The position numbers were made by a program, and so were the translations under genes. From a virus, in IMG/VR virus record IMGVR_UViG_3300006790_000052, positions 1 to 36,322 of that record: a stretch of 36,322 nt of DNA. The stretch is one strand, 5' to 3'. How positions within the stretch are numbered: position 1 is the first letter of the stretch; every line of letters begins with the position of its first letter. The notes beneath the pieces are model-generated. The model saw only the letters and a list, made by a program, of their open reading frames with translations, was not told the origin of the DNA and did no database searches. Shown here piece after piece: positions 8,378 to 16,693 of the stretch.

Positions 8378-8436
8378 GGCAGTGGAGTCTACGGAGGGGT
8401 GCAGATGCCTCCTCAACCCTTTGTAGCTCCACTGCC
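8378..8436 (+). terminator. Hairpin after the capsid/decoration genes
   Basis: GGCAGTGGAG (8378-8387) pairs with CTCCACTGCC (8427-8436), and TAC/GTA can extend it past two unpaired bases; inside, GGAGG (8393-8397) pairs with CCTCC (8408-8412). There is no T-tract, so it may weaken transcription or protect the capsid mRNA 3' end rather than terminate fully. Confidence 0.45.
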
Positions 8437-8463
8437 GTCACTAATACAACAAGAGAGAATACA

Positions 8464-8871
8464 ATGGCAAAACGTATGCAAGAGCATACCCTGTCAGACG
8501 AGATAGCAGAAGCGGCCACATCGTCTACACCCGCTCCGTCCGAGTCGGCTAGCGTGACGCCCGATATGATTGCCCAGCTAATACTGAAGGGCAGTGACGA
8601 AACGAAAGATGCGATTCGCAAGGCGCTTGATCTGGACAAAACGCACACCCGTCAGCGCCGCTCAAAAACGACCAACAGCCAAGTGCGGAATCATGTTCGC
8701 GCTGTTGGCGAGGTAACTCATGTGCCGGGTTTTGTACCCGACCCACCTTCGCGCATTAAGGATCGAGGGCCGGAAGCGGTGCGTATTTGGACAGATCGCT
8801 GGTTGGACAACAACGGCGACAACCTGTCTGAATACGATCTCGACCAGATTGCAGAAGGGGCCGCATTGTAG
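8464..8871 (+). CDS. Uncharacterised late protein (135 residues)
   Basis: No family was recognised. The N-terminal 45 residues are Ser/Ala/Glu-rich and probably disordered; residues 47-65 form a charged helix (IAQLILKGSDETKDAIRKAL); residues 65-80 are basic (TRQRRSKTTNSQVRNHVR); the C-terminal part is Pro- and Trp-containing (HVPGFVPDPPSR, WTDRWLDNNGDNLSEYD). It lies between the decoration gene and the head-tail connector genes, after a hairpin. Its stop overlaps the next start as TAGTG. A head-completion or minor structural role is a guess from position only. Confidence 0.6.
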   Translation: MAKRMQEHTLSDEIAEAATSSTPAPSESASVTPDMIAQLILKGSDETKDAIRKALDLDKTHTRQRRSKTTNSQVRNHVRAVGEVTHVPGFVPDPPSRIKDRGPEAVRIWTDRWLDNNGDNLSEYDLDQIAEGAAL

Positions 8872-9098
8872 TGTCAGAGTCTGTAGGCCAGATCCATGCC
8901 GCCACGTTCTTTGGCGAGAGTGCGCTGATTAGCGCATTGGAAGCGGAGACAACGACCATCACGTCGTCGTTTACTCTGCCCTCGCTAACGACAGCAGAGC
9001 GCGATGCGCTCACGGCGGTTAATGGTATGCTGATCTACAACACCTCTCTCAGCAAATTGCAGGGGTATGAAGGTGGCGCATGGGCAAACTTGATATAA
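8871..9098 (+). CDS. Short fibre-type protein (75 residues)
   Basis: Starts at GTG 8871 inside the previous stop (TAGTG). The second half, LTTAERDALTAVNGMLIYNT followed by LQGYEGGAWANL, matches a segment often found inside phage tail-fibre or appendage proteins, where it forms a short globular beta unit. Here it stands alone behind a 28-residue N-terminal part, in the connector region and not with the fibres at 19-23 kb. It may be a minor virion protein, a head fibre, or a remnant. Length and composition look intact. Confidence 0.6.
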   Translation: MSESVGQIHAATFFGESALISALEAETTTITSSFTLPSLTTAERDALTAVNGMLIYNTSLSKLQGYEGGAWANLI

Positions 9099-9107
9099 GC
9101 CCAGCCA

Positions 9108-9806
9108 ATGACAAACCTTGAAGTCCTCCAGGTCGCGCTCCGGCGCGTTGGACTAAACACAGGCAGCACGACATTCAAGGATGGGGCGCGAGACTACCTC
9201 AACTTGATTGGCAAGGACATCCAGAGCCGAGAACAATGGAACTGGCTGTTCACGTCGTCTACGTTTGCCACAGTAGCCAGCACCCAGACCTATTCGCTGG
9301 CGTCTGATGTGCTGACCCCGCTCTCGTTTCGCAACGAAACCGAGAACCATGTCATCATCATCAAGTCCACTCAGGACGTTGATGCTGCTGACCCCGATGC
9401 GTCTATCACAGGCGATCCGCGCTGGGCGGCGATCAACGGCATTGATAGTAACGGCGCTATCCAAGTGTCGCTCTATCCGATACCGGACGGCGTAGACACG
9501 ATTGCCTACCGCTACTACCGCCAGATACCCGAATTTACCGAGGCGAACGATGCAGACAGCCTCGATCAGTACTACCCGCTCGTCATCCAGCCCGCGCTGA
9601 TTTACGGCATCTCGTCGCTGTATCGTCAAGAGAAGGGCGACGATCAAGGGGCCATGATTGACCGCAACGAGATGGAGCGCATCATCTCCATTGCCTCGCG
9701 CCAGAATGCCTCTGTGCAGGGTAATCGCACATATCGCATGAAGCGCAGCGACGATAATTTTGCCCGTCAGTTCTCCTACTATCCGACAGAAGGATCGTTG
9801 AGCTAA
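9108..9806 (+). CDS. Head-to-tail adaptor (tail tubular A-like)
   Basis: Predicted ring protein linking portal to tail in podovirus-type virions. The 232-residue protein begins with a helical segment (NLEVLQVALRRVGLN, DGARDYLNLIGKDIQSREQWNWLF), continues with strands typical of this adaptor group (YSLASDVLTPLSFR; IQVSLYPIPDGVDTIAYRYYR) and ends with a helical part (YPLVIQPALIYGISSLYRQEKGD). The W-NWLF-then-strands pattern and the position directly before a large beta-rich nozzle candidate support the call. Its stop overlaps the next ATG (TAATG). Family naming is by pattern only. Confidence 0.7.
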   Translation: MTNLEVLQVALRRVGLNTGSTTFKDGARDYLNLIGKDIQSREQWNWLFTSSTFATVASTQTYSLASDVLTPLSFRNETENHVIIIKSTQDVDAADPDASITGDPRWAAINGIDSNGAIQVSLYPIPDGVDTIAYRYYRQIPEFTEANDADSLDQYYPLVIQPALIYGISSLYRQEKGDDQGAMIDRNEMERIISIASRQNASVQGNRTYRMKRSDDNFARQFSYYPTEGSLS

Positions 9807-11305
9807 TGCCGATTGCCGCTCAGTCCATGCGCTACGGTCCTTGGCGCGATGGGGTCAACTACAGCCTACCAGCCGAAGACATCGGACCGGCAGGGCTGTA
9901 TGACATGGCGAACTGCACGATTGGCTTGGCTGGCGAGGTATCCAAGCGCAAGGGCTACGTCAAGTTCAACAGCACGGCACTGAACACCGGGGCCGTTGTT
10001 ACGGGCTTGGGACAGGTCACGCTAGCTGGCACAGACAAGACGTTTGCGTTTGCGGGTGACAAGTTCTACGACGTGACCGGCGGCACAGGCACAGACCGCA
10101 CAGGCTCTACAACGATCACGGCGGGCAACGACTACACTTGGCAATGGGTCTTAGCCGGTGACACGCTGGTAGCCGTCAACGGCCAAGATACGGACGGCAT
10201 CAAATGGGCTGGCGGCGTTGCCAATGCGACTACACTGGATGACGATTCGCGTTTTAGTCAGCCCAAATATGTGGCGTTCTGGGAAAACCGCTTGTGGGTA
10301 GGCAACGTCAACGGTGCAGCAGACCAAGTATGGCGCTCTGATCCGGGTGACATAGAAACGTGGGACGCGCTAGCCTACTACAACCTGGGCTACGATGTGA
10401 CGGGCCTCGCTCCGTTCCAAAACACCCTCGCCATACATACCGAATATGGTATACACACGCTGACGGCCACGGGCAATGCAACGGTGCCGTTTCAGCAGCA
10501 ACAGCGCACCCAGCGTGGCACGATTGCTGGACGCACAGTAATTACAATACCGGGTGAGCGCCAGATATTCTTGCGGGCTGACGGCATCTATCAATGGACC
10601 GGCGGTCCGGCGGTAGAGAAAATTTCGTTTGCGCTGGATGACCGCTACTGGTCTAACCTCAACACGGCCCGTCTGCCGTATGCGTTTGCGCTGTATTACC
10701 CCGCTGAAGAGCAGGTCTGGTTTTTTCTGCCGTATGGTGATGCCCAGACCAATATGAACAGTGTGGTGATCTACTCTAACCGCCTCAACTGCTGGTTCGG
10801 CCCCTACAACAACTTTGAGCGCAACGCTGCTGCTATGGTCGATGAGTTGCCGCACGCAGGTGATTTCAGCGGCTTTCTGATGAAGCATGAGTCGGGCAAC
10901 TCAGACAACGGCACGGCTATTCGCGGATTTTTTGAAACGGCCAACATTGCCCCGATGGGTGACAGCGTGCAGTGCCGCTGGCTCTACAACCGCGTGCTGT
11001 TTGACAACATTGGCGATTTTGAGATGTCGATTCAGCAGACCGCTGCGTCCATCGTTGCCAACATTGAAACGGTGGCAATGGGGTCGTTGGGGTCAACGCT
11101 CGACATCAACTTCACGTTGGATACGTCTGTTCTCCAGAGCGATGTCAGCGCACTCACGTCCGATACGGACCTGTTTGGCTACGATCCGCGCACGATGCTG
11201 CGCTTTAGCAATTTCAACGACAACGAGACATTCCGCATTCGACGCACCACTCTGCAATACAAGCCGCTGGGTCTGAAGCGTAAGCGTTCAACAGGAATCG
11301 AATAA
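9806..11305 (+). CDS. Tail nozzle / hub-like protein (tail tubular B-like)
   Basis: The 499-residue, strand-rich protein follows the adaptor with an overlapping start and has the pattern of podovirus nozzle or stabilisation proteins. The N-terminus WRDGVNYSLPAEDIGPAGLY is followed by a metal-independent beta-propeller-like series (FAFAGDKFYDVTGG; WENRLWVGNVN; LAIHTEYGIHTLTA; IFLRADGIYQWTGGPAVEKIS). The C-terminal 120 residues are a separate beta domain (RFSNFNDNETFRIRR). It would form the distal channel of the short tail. The propeller interpretation is inferred from repeated strand-Gly-Trp patterns. Confidence 0.7.
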   Translation: MPIAAQSMRYGPWRDGVNYSLPAEDIGPAGLYDMANCTIGLAGEVSKRKGYVKFNSTALNTGAVVTGLGQVTLAGTDKTFAFAGDKFYDVTGGTGTDRTGSTTITAGNDYTWQWVLAGDTLVAVNGQDTDGIKWAGGVANATTLDDDSRFSQPKYVAFWENRLWVGNVNGAADQVWRSDPGDIETWDALAYYNLGYDVTGLAPFQNTLAIHTEYGIHTLTATGNATVPFQQQQRTQRGTIAGRTVITIPGERQIFLRADGIYQWTGGPAVEKISFALDDRYWSNLNTARLPYAFALYYPAEEQVWFFLPYGDAQTNMNSVVIYSNRLNCWFGPYNNFERNAAAMVDELPHAGDFSGFLMKHESGNSDNGTAIRGFFETANIAPMGDSVQCRWLYNRVLFDNIGDFEMSIQQTAASIVANIETVAMGSLGSTLDINFTLDTSVLQSDVSALTSDTDLFGYDPRTMLRFSNFNDNETFRIRRTTLQYKPLGLKRKRSTGIE

Positions 11306-14300
11306 ATGGCTACTGGTTCATTCAATCCATATATGATGCAGCAATATCGGAATCCGTATGCACAGGCTGCACAGCAGCAAAATCAGCAGCAGTATCGCAA
11401 TCCGTACGCTCAAGCCCCGCAGCAGCAATATCAGAATCCGTATGCACAGGCCGCGCAGCAGCAAGATCCGCTGATGCAGCAGATGATGAGCAGTTTCAGA
11501 CAAGCCCCTATGGCAGGGCCAATGCAGATGCCCCCAAACGGTGCAAATCAGCAGCCGTCTATGCAACAGGCTCAAGGCTCAGTGCCGAATCCAATAGGCG
11601 GTCAGCAGCCTCCACCGCCGCCGCCGCCCCCGATGCAAGCAGGTTTAGGTGCAGCGCCAACCCCTTCGCCCTATATGAACTCATACGGCAGAGCGGCTAT
11701 TCAGCAGTCGGGCCGAGAGGCATACAATGCGATCTACGGCGGGGGGCGAGGTTCAACGGGGCCGGTTCGCAGAAGGACTGTCGCGTCAAGGTTTGGCGAA
11801 GGCGATGTGGCAACACGGTCTGTTACACAGCGAAACGCAGCAGCCGGTGGCGATTTAGGTTTGGACGCTGGTGGATCTGTGGGCGATGTGGCATCGTCAG
11901 CAGCGTTTGAAGGTGGCGCAGGTGGTACAAGTGGTGGCGGTTCAGTAAGGCTTGAAGATGATTTGATTCGCGATGTGCAAGCAGTTAATAGGCCAAGCGT
12001 GGGCGCACAAGCTAGTGCGGCTCAGTCGTATTCGGATATGATTGCTAACTTAAACGCACAACGCGCAGCGAGTCTACTTAGCCAACCAGAAATCGCCTAC
12101 GACAGCTTAGGAGAAGAAACCCGCGCACAGTACGATGCGGCTGCTCGCTTAGCGGATATGGGGTATCAGCCAGGTGAATTGCGTGGTGCAGTAAGGCTGC
12201 AAGACATGCCGAGCGCATTAGAGGCCCAAAGAGATGCAGCGGCATACAGAGATTCTGGGTTTGCGATGCAGCAAGCACAAGGCACAGGCGTTAGGCCGGA
12301 TATGGCTGCGTTTAACGATACGATGACGCCAACGGGCCGCTCAACGGAAACGCCGACATACGGGCCGCGTGACATGACCAACGCCGTTGCACCCATGAGG
12401 ACGCCCTATACAGACCCAGGGGCAGGTATGGCTGAAGCGCAGAATCCTTCGGTCACCCGACAGTTGCCGCAGGGCGGGCTGACGCCAGAGCAGTATATGG
12501 ACATTCTGCGGATGAACAACCGCCCCACAGGCAATGCCAACGACGTGCAGCCAGCACCAGTGCCGTCCGGTCCTGCTATGGCTCAAGGTCAGCAACAGTC
12601 ACCGGTGCAAAGTGGGGCAGCTATGGCGGCAGGGCAGCAGCAGTCACCTGACCAGGTGCAAGCAGCCATGGAGGCCGCACAGGCACCCGCCGTTGATCCA
12701 TTGGCCCAGCAGATGGCTATGGCGGCAGGTCAGACGCAGACTACCGATCAGATAGGGGCTGCGATGGCAGCGGCGCAGGGGGCAGGTGGCGGCGGTTTCG
12801 TTGATCCGTATGCAGACGCAGCAGCAGCCCAACAGGCTCGTCAGCGCGAACTTCTCAGCGGCCTTCAAGGCGGCACGCCAGCACAGGTAGACATGATGTA
12901 TAACCAAGCACCGGCTTACCAGCAGCAGCAGTTGCTCAACATGGGCTATGAGAGCCAGTTGCCCACCAATACGGGCCTCCAGTTTGGCTCCAGCCAGTTA
13001 GGCGCAAGTGGCGCTACCGTAGCCCAGGAGGCGATGCGCGAAGCCCAGCGGGCTGCATTGTCAGGCGTAGGCGGTTATCGCAACCCCTATGCAGATGCCG
13101 CTGCCGCACAGCAGCCCAGAACGCCCTTCCAGCCTTCGTATGCCGATGCGGCGGCTCAACAGCCCGACGCTGGTCTGCGGACGTTTACAGGGCGCGGAGA
13201 GCGCATTGCAGGGCCGGTAGGCGGTCAAGGTGGCTCGGACGCGCTCCAGCAGCGCTTAGAGCAAGCCTACTTGGAGCGCATAGGTGCAGACGATCCGATC
13301 CTCGCTTCGCAGTTGGCTGACCAGCAGTTGCGCCAGCAAGAGCAAGAGCGCGGACTCATCGAACAGTTGTCGCGCTACGGTGTGCTGCGCGGTGGGGGTG
13401 ATACAGCAGCGGTGCTGTCGCGCCTGGCCGAGGGCAATGAGCGCAACCGCTTGGCACTGGAGGCATCCGCAGCCGGGCGTAGACAGCAAGACCTGCGCGA
13501 TGCGTTGGCCTTTGACCAGACGCGCTCACAGATGGGCTTGGCCGAACGCGGTCAGACGCTCCAGGAATCGCTTGGTCAGCAGAGCGTGTTGAACCAAGAG
13601 TTGAGCCGTGCGGCGCAGCGTGCGGGCCTTACAGGTCAGTTTGAGGGCCAGGACACGCTATCAGCCCAGCTACAGCGCCAGCAGATGGGTTTGGCATCGG
13701 ACGCCAACCAGCGGGCAGAGCGGGCGCAACAGGCCGAGTTGCTGGGTCGCGTGGCGTTTGATCCACAGACGCAGATGGCGCTGGCCCAAGCGGGTCAAGA
13801 TACGCTGGCAGGGCGCGAACTGGCCCTGCGAGAGCAGTTGGCGCAGTCGGGTGACCTACGCGCACAACAGGCCGCTGAGTCGGCTCTCTTTGGCCGCGTA
13901 ATAACCGGCACAGATGCGCCTATAACGACGCTGGAGGGCCAGCGGACGCTCTCTGATCTGGACGCGGCTGAGTTGGCGCGTGAGGCGACTGAGGCTGGGC
14001 TAACGGGTCGGTTCCGAGGCATTGACACGGCAGCAGAACGCGCACTCCAGAGCCAGTTAAGCAGCGCTAATTTGGCGCGTCAGTTGAATGAAGCCGCCGT
14101 GACGGGTCAGTATGGTGGAAAAGCCACGCTGCAAGCACAGGAACTGCAAAGCGCTCTGGAAAGCCAAGACTTGGCACGCCGCCTACAGGAAGCGGGCGTC
14201 ACCGGCTTGTATAACAACCAGAAGACGCTACAGGCTCAGGCGCTGGAACAAGAGATGCAGAACCAGGCGCTCAACCGCGCACTCAGCAGAGCGGGTGCTA

Positions 14301-14755
14301 CGGGTATGTTCCGCGAGGAGGGTGACACTGGACCGGGCGTCCAGACGCTGGAGAATCAGCTACGCACAGCGGCTCTGACGGGTCAGTTGGGTGGTCAAAA
14401 CACGTTGGCCGGTAGCCAAGCGGATATGGATCGCATTGCAGCAGCTATTGCAGCTTCTGATTCTGATTTGAAGGCTGGCCCGCTGAATAACTTAGCCGAA
14501 TACTTGCTCAATAATATAACGGACCCAATGTTGGCGAGAAATGCCTCCATTGATCTTAGAAATTTAGATACAAATCTGCGGGGTCGGATTGAAGAGGATT
14601 TTGGTTCGCCGGTAGCCAGGTTTGAAAAGGATGGAGACACGGACATCCTAACGCTGGAAGATGGAACAGTTATTGAAATTCTATCTAACGGCACGCAAAC
14701 AGCAACAAAGCCAGATGGAACAAGAACTGTTCGTCCAGGATCTACAAGGAGATAA
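11306..14755 (+). CDS. Giant Gln/Ala-rich internal virion-type protein
   Basis: The 1149-residue protein follows the nozzle gene, where podoviruses place ejection proteins. Residues 1-55 contain repeats of a YRNPYAQAAQQQ-type unit, which recurs near residues 590-620 as YRNPYADAAAAQQ. Residues 85-480 are low-complexity (Pro, Gly, Gln, Ala). From about 630 to 1060 it is long-helical, with 33-residue repeats carrying TG-x-x-x-G-x-x-TL. The end is a charged beta tail (DTDILTLEDGTVIEILSNG). No lytic-enzyme motif was seen. It may be packaged and injected, or serve as a long structural filament. No membrane span is obvious. Confidence 0.7.
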   Translation: MATGSFNPYMMQQYRNPYAQAAQQQNQQQYRNPYAQAPQQQYQNPYAQAAQQQDPLMQQMMSSFRQAPMAGPMQMPPNGANQQPSMQQAQGSVPNPIGGQQPPPPPPPPMQAGLGAAPTPSPYMNSYGRAAIQQSGREAYNAIYGGGRGSTGPVRRRTVASRFGEGDVATRSVTQRNAAAGGDLGLDAGGSVGDVASSAAFEGGAGGTSGGGSVRLEDDLIRDVQAVNRPSVGAQASAAQSYSDMIANLNAQRAASLLSQPEIAYDSLGEETRAQYDAAARLADMGYQPGELRGAVRLQDMPSALEAQRDAAAYRDSGFAMQQAQGTGVRPDMAAFNDTMTPTGRSTETPTYGPRDMTNAVAPMRTPYTDPGAGMAEAQNPSVTRQLPQGGLTPEQYMDILRMNNRPTGNANDVQPAPVPSGPAMAQGQQQSPVQSGAAMAAGQQQSPDQVQAAMEAAQAPAVDPLAQQMAMAAGQTQTTDQIGAAMAAAQGAGGGGFVDPYADAAAAQQARQRELLSGLQGGTPAQVDMMYNQAPAYQQQQLLNMGYESQLPTNTGLQFGSSQLGASGATVAQEAMREAQRAALSGVGGYRNPYADAAAAQQPRTPFQPSYADAAAQQPDAGLRTFTGRGERIAGPVGGQGGSDALQQRLEQAYLERIGADDPILASQLADQQLRQQEQERGLIEQLSRYGVLRGGGDTAAVLSRLAEGNERNRLALEASAAGRRQQDLRDALAFDQTRSQMGLAERGQTLQESLGQQSVLNQELSRAAQRAGLTGQFEGQDTLSAQLQRQQMGLASDANQRAERAQQAELLGRVAFDPQTQMALAQAGQDTLAGRELALREQLAQSGDLRAQQAAESALFGRVITGTDAPITTLEGQRTLSDLDAAELAREATEAGLTGRFRGIDTAAERALQSQLSSANLARQLNEAAVTGQYGGKATLQAQELQSALESQDLARRLQEAGVTGLYNNQKTLQAQALEQEMQNQALNRALSRAGATGMFREEGDTGPGVQTLENQLRTAALTGQLGGQNTLAGSQADMDRIAAAIAASDSDLKAGPLNNLAEYLLNNITDPMLARNASIDLRNLDTNLRGRIEEDFGSPVARFEKDGDTDILTLEDGTVIEILSNGTQTATKPDGTRTVRPGSTRR
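13997..14407 (+). repeat. Tandem 99-nt (33-residue) coding repeats
   Basis: The conserved TG dipeptide is preceded by hydrophobic residues at 14000, 14099, 14198 and 14297 (exact 99-nt steps) and again at 14375 (78-nt step). Each unit reads roughly AG(L/V)TG-x(5)-TL-x-AQ-x-L-x(9)-LAR-x-L. A related copy lies near 13628 and degenerate ones lie between. Confidence 0.8.
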
Positions 14756-14758
14756 ACA

Positions 14759-15127
14759 ATGCCAGGTTTTGCACTCGCGCCGTTTTTGGCGCAAGCGGGC
14801 CTTAGTGTAGGCCAATCCATCATGGCTAGCCGTGCCGCTGATCGCCAGCAGCAGCGCATGGAAGAAGAGGCGGCACAAGCCAAGCTCATCAACAGTTTCG
14901 GCGGCAATGCCCAGCCTACGCCTGTGGCCCCACAGCAGCCGAGTATGGCGCAGCAGCTACTGGCCGACCCACTGACCAAGCAGTTGGTGGCCGGGCTGAT
15001 TGGTGGCATCGGACAGCCCCAGAGCGGTGGCGTAAGTGGCTTACAGAATCCGGCACTACTGAGCCAACCTACTGCTCCTACATACAGCACTCAAATAGGT
15101 CAGTTTAGGCCACAGTTTGGCGGGTGA
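14759..15127 (+). CDS. Small internal virion-like protein (122 residues)
   Basis: Begins 8 nt after an AAGGAG site. The N-terminus is mildly hydrophobic (GFALAPFLAQAGLSVGQSIM), then charged helical (RAADRQQQRMEEEAAQAKLI), and the rest is Pro/Gln/Gly-rich and ends GGV-type low complexity (QFRPQFGG). The order of a hydrophobic helix then a basic-acidic helix ending in LI..GG resembles residues about 195-240 of the next gene product, suggesting a shared element. Position among large virion proteins points to an internal or ejection protein. No enzyme motif is present. Its stop overlaps a GTG of the next gene (GTGA). Confidence 0.6.
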   Translation: MPGFALAPFLAQAGLSVGQSIMASRAADRQQQRMEEEAAQAKLINSFGGNAQPTPVAPQQPSMAQQLLADPLTKQLVAGLIGGIGQPQSGGVSGLQNPALLSQPTAPTYSTQIGQFRPQFGG

Positions 15128-16683
15128 TAACCATGAATATGTTTAGCACTGGCAATCCAGAAGAAGACGAACTGTTAAGGCTGTTGTTGCAGCCAAGAAG
15201 TGTCCGCGCAAGGGTGCGTGAGCGCGAGATGCAAGAACGGCAAGACGCTGCGCCCTTAATGGAAGATCCTATAGTGCGAGGCACTAACAGGGCCGGTCGC
15301 ACCATTGGCTCAAAGCCAAGCCTGTTTGACGTTGGGTATACAGTCAAGCAGGGCCGCAGACGGGGCGGGCGCGATGAAGGTCAAGGTCAAATTCAACCCG
15401 ATAGCTATCTTGAAGGTCCATTTCCAGGCGAAAAGGATGAGCAAGAATATAGAGAGCGGCTAATTAAGGCAGGGGCCAGTGATCCAATAGCCGAAGCGCT
15501 TTTCGCAAAGCAAGACTTCCGCGATTTGGCTAGTGGCATGGATGCTACACAGCGGCGATCTCGCAACAGGCAGTCACCAGAGCTACAGCAGCCAGCGCGT
15601 CCAGCAATGCAGCCAGTAGAAGGTGGAGAGATCGCACCGGTTGGCGAAGGGGTCGAGGTCAGCCTATTAGAGCGGCTGGGCCTTGCCATACGAAACAACC
15701 CAGAACTCGCTGCAATGGGCGCACAGTTGGCGGGCGGGCTGATTTCCAATGCCGCCCAGAATCGCGCCCAGCGTCAAGCAGATCGCACCAACCAGCAGCG
15801 CACAGCCCGTAGCAACCTCATCTCCGCACTGACCGGCGGCAGGGTGCGACCGGACGTAGAACGCGCCCAAGCCGATACAGGTGGCTTCTTGTCGCTCAAT
15901 ACGCTGGGCCAGGCGCTTCGCGGTGGAGGGGCCATGGTGCAGGGCGAGTTGGCACGGCGGGTTGAAGAAGCTGAACGTGAGCGTCGGGCTGGTTTGGAAG
16001 AGCGGGCGGCAAGGCTATCTGAAAGGCAAGCAGAATCCTTAGACAATTATCGACAGGCTACACTGAAGGCGAGGGCCGAAGAGTTTGAGGCTCAACAGCA
16101 GTCGATTGAGCAAGCTGCCCAGCGTGAAATCAAAAAACAAGGCGAAGAGCAGTTACGGCAACTCCGTGCCAACGTAAAAGAGATTGATGATGCGATTGGC
16201 CTACGCAAGACGGGCGGCTATTTGGATTCTGCTCAAGGCTCTAAGAAGCTATATGGCGATATGCGGGTGCTGTTCCAGCAGTTTGAAGAAGACCCGAATC
16301 CGGCCAACATAAACGGCATCATACAGGTCTATCAGCGAATGTTTGACCCAGCAACAGTGCGCGAGGGTGATGTCGCATTGCTGCGAGAAGCAGAAGGCAG
16401 CATAAAGCAAGCTGTAGCAGTCGCTGAAAGAATCCTTGGAGAGGGCGGTACAATATCAAGTTATACAATAGAGCAAATGAAGAAGGCCGCAGATGACGTT
16501 CATGCCCTTCAGCAGAAGAAAGCACAAGAGGATGTTCGCGCTTATGTAGGCCGTCTATTCAACTCGTCCGAGCAAGCGGTGCTGCTTGACTATTACGATG
16601 ACATACTGTCCTTGCAAGAATTGCCTGGTTCAAACTTAGATGACCTAAGAGCAAACATCGCTGAAGATTTAGACAACCTGTGA
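15124..16683 (+). CDS. Coiled-coil internal virion-like protein (519 residues)
   Basis: Translation may start at GTG 15124, overlapping the previous stop (GTGA), or at ATG 15133; neither has a strong ribosome site. Residues about 180-250 contain an amphipathic hydrophobic region (LLERLGLAIRNNPELAAMGA) followed by an Ala/Arg/Gln-rich helix, and about 270-360 form a long charged coiled coil (ARRVEEAERERRAGLEERAA). The C-terminal 170 residues are helical and acidic. The protein lies between two other putative internal virion proteins, so a DNA-ejection complex role is likely but inferred from order and composition. Confidence 0.65.
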   Translation: MITMNMFSTGNPEEDELLRLLLQPRSVRARVREREMQERQDAAPLMEDPIVRGTNRAGRTIGSKPSLFDVGYTVKQGRRRGGRDEGQGQIQPDSYLEGPFPGEKDEQEYRERLIKAGASDPIAEALFAKQDFRDLASGMDATQRRSRNRQSPELQQPARPAMQPVEGGEIAPVGEGVEVSLLERLGLAIRNNPELAAMGAQLAGGLISNAAQNRAQRQADRTNQQRTARSNLISALTGGRVRPDVERAQADTGGFLSLNTLGQALRGGGAMVQGELARRVEEAERERRAGLEERAARLSERQAESLDNYRQATLKARAEEFEAQQQSIEQAAQREIKKQGEEQLRQLRANVKEIDDAIGLRKTGGYLDSAQGSKKLYGDMRVLFQQFEEDPNPANINGIIQVYQRMFDPATVREGDVALLREAEGSIKQAVAVAERILGEGGTISSYTIEQMKKAADDVHALQQKKAQEDVRAYVGRLFNSSEQAVLLDYYDDILSLQELPGSNLDDLRANIAEDLDNL

Positions 16684-16693
16684 GCGGCAAATA

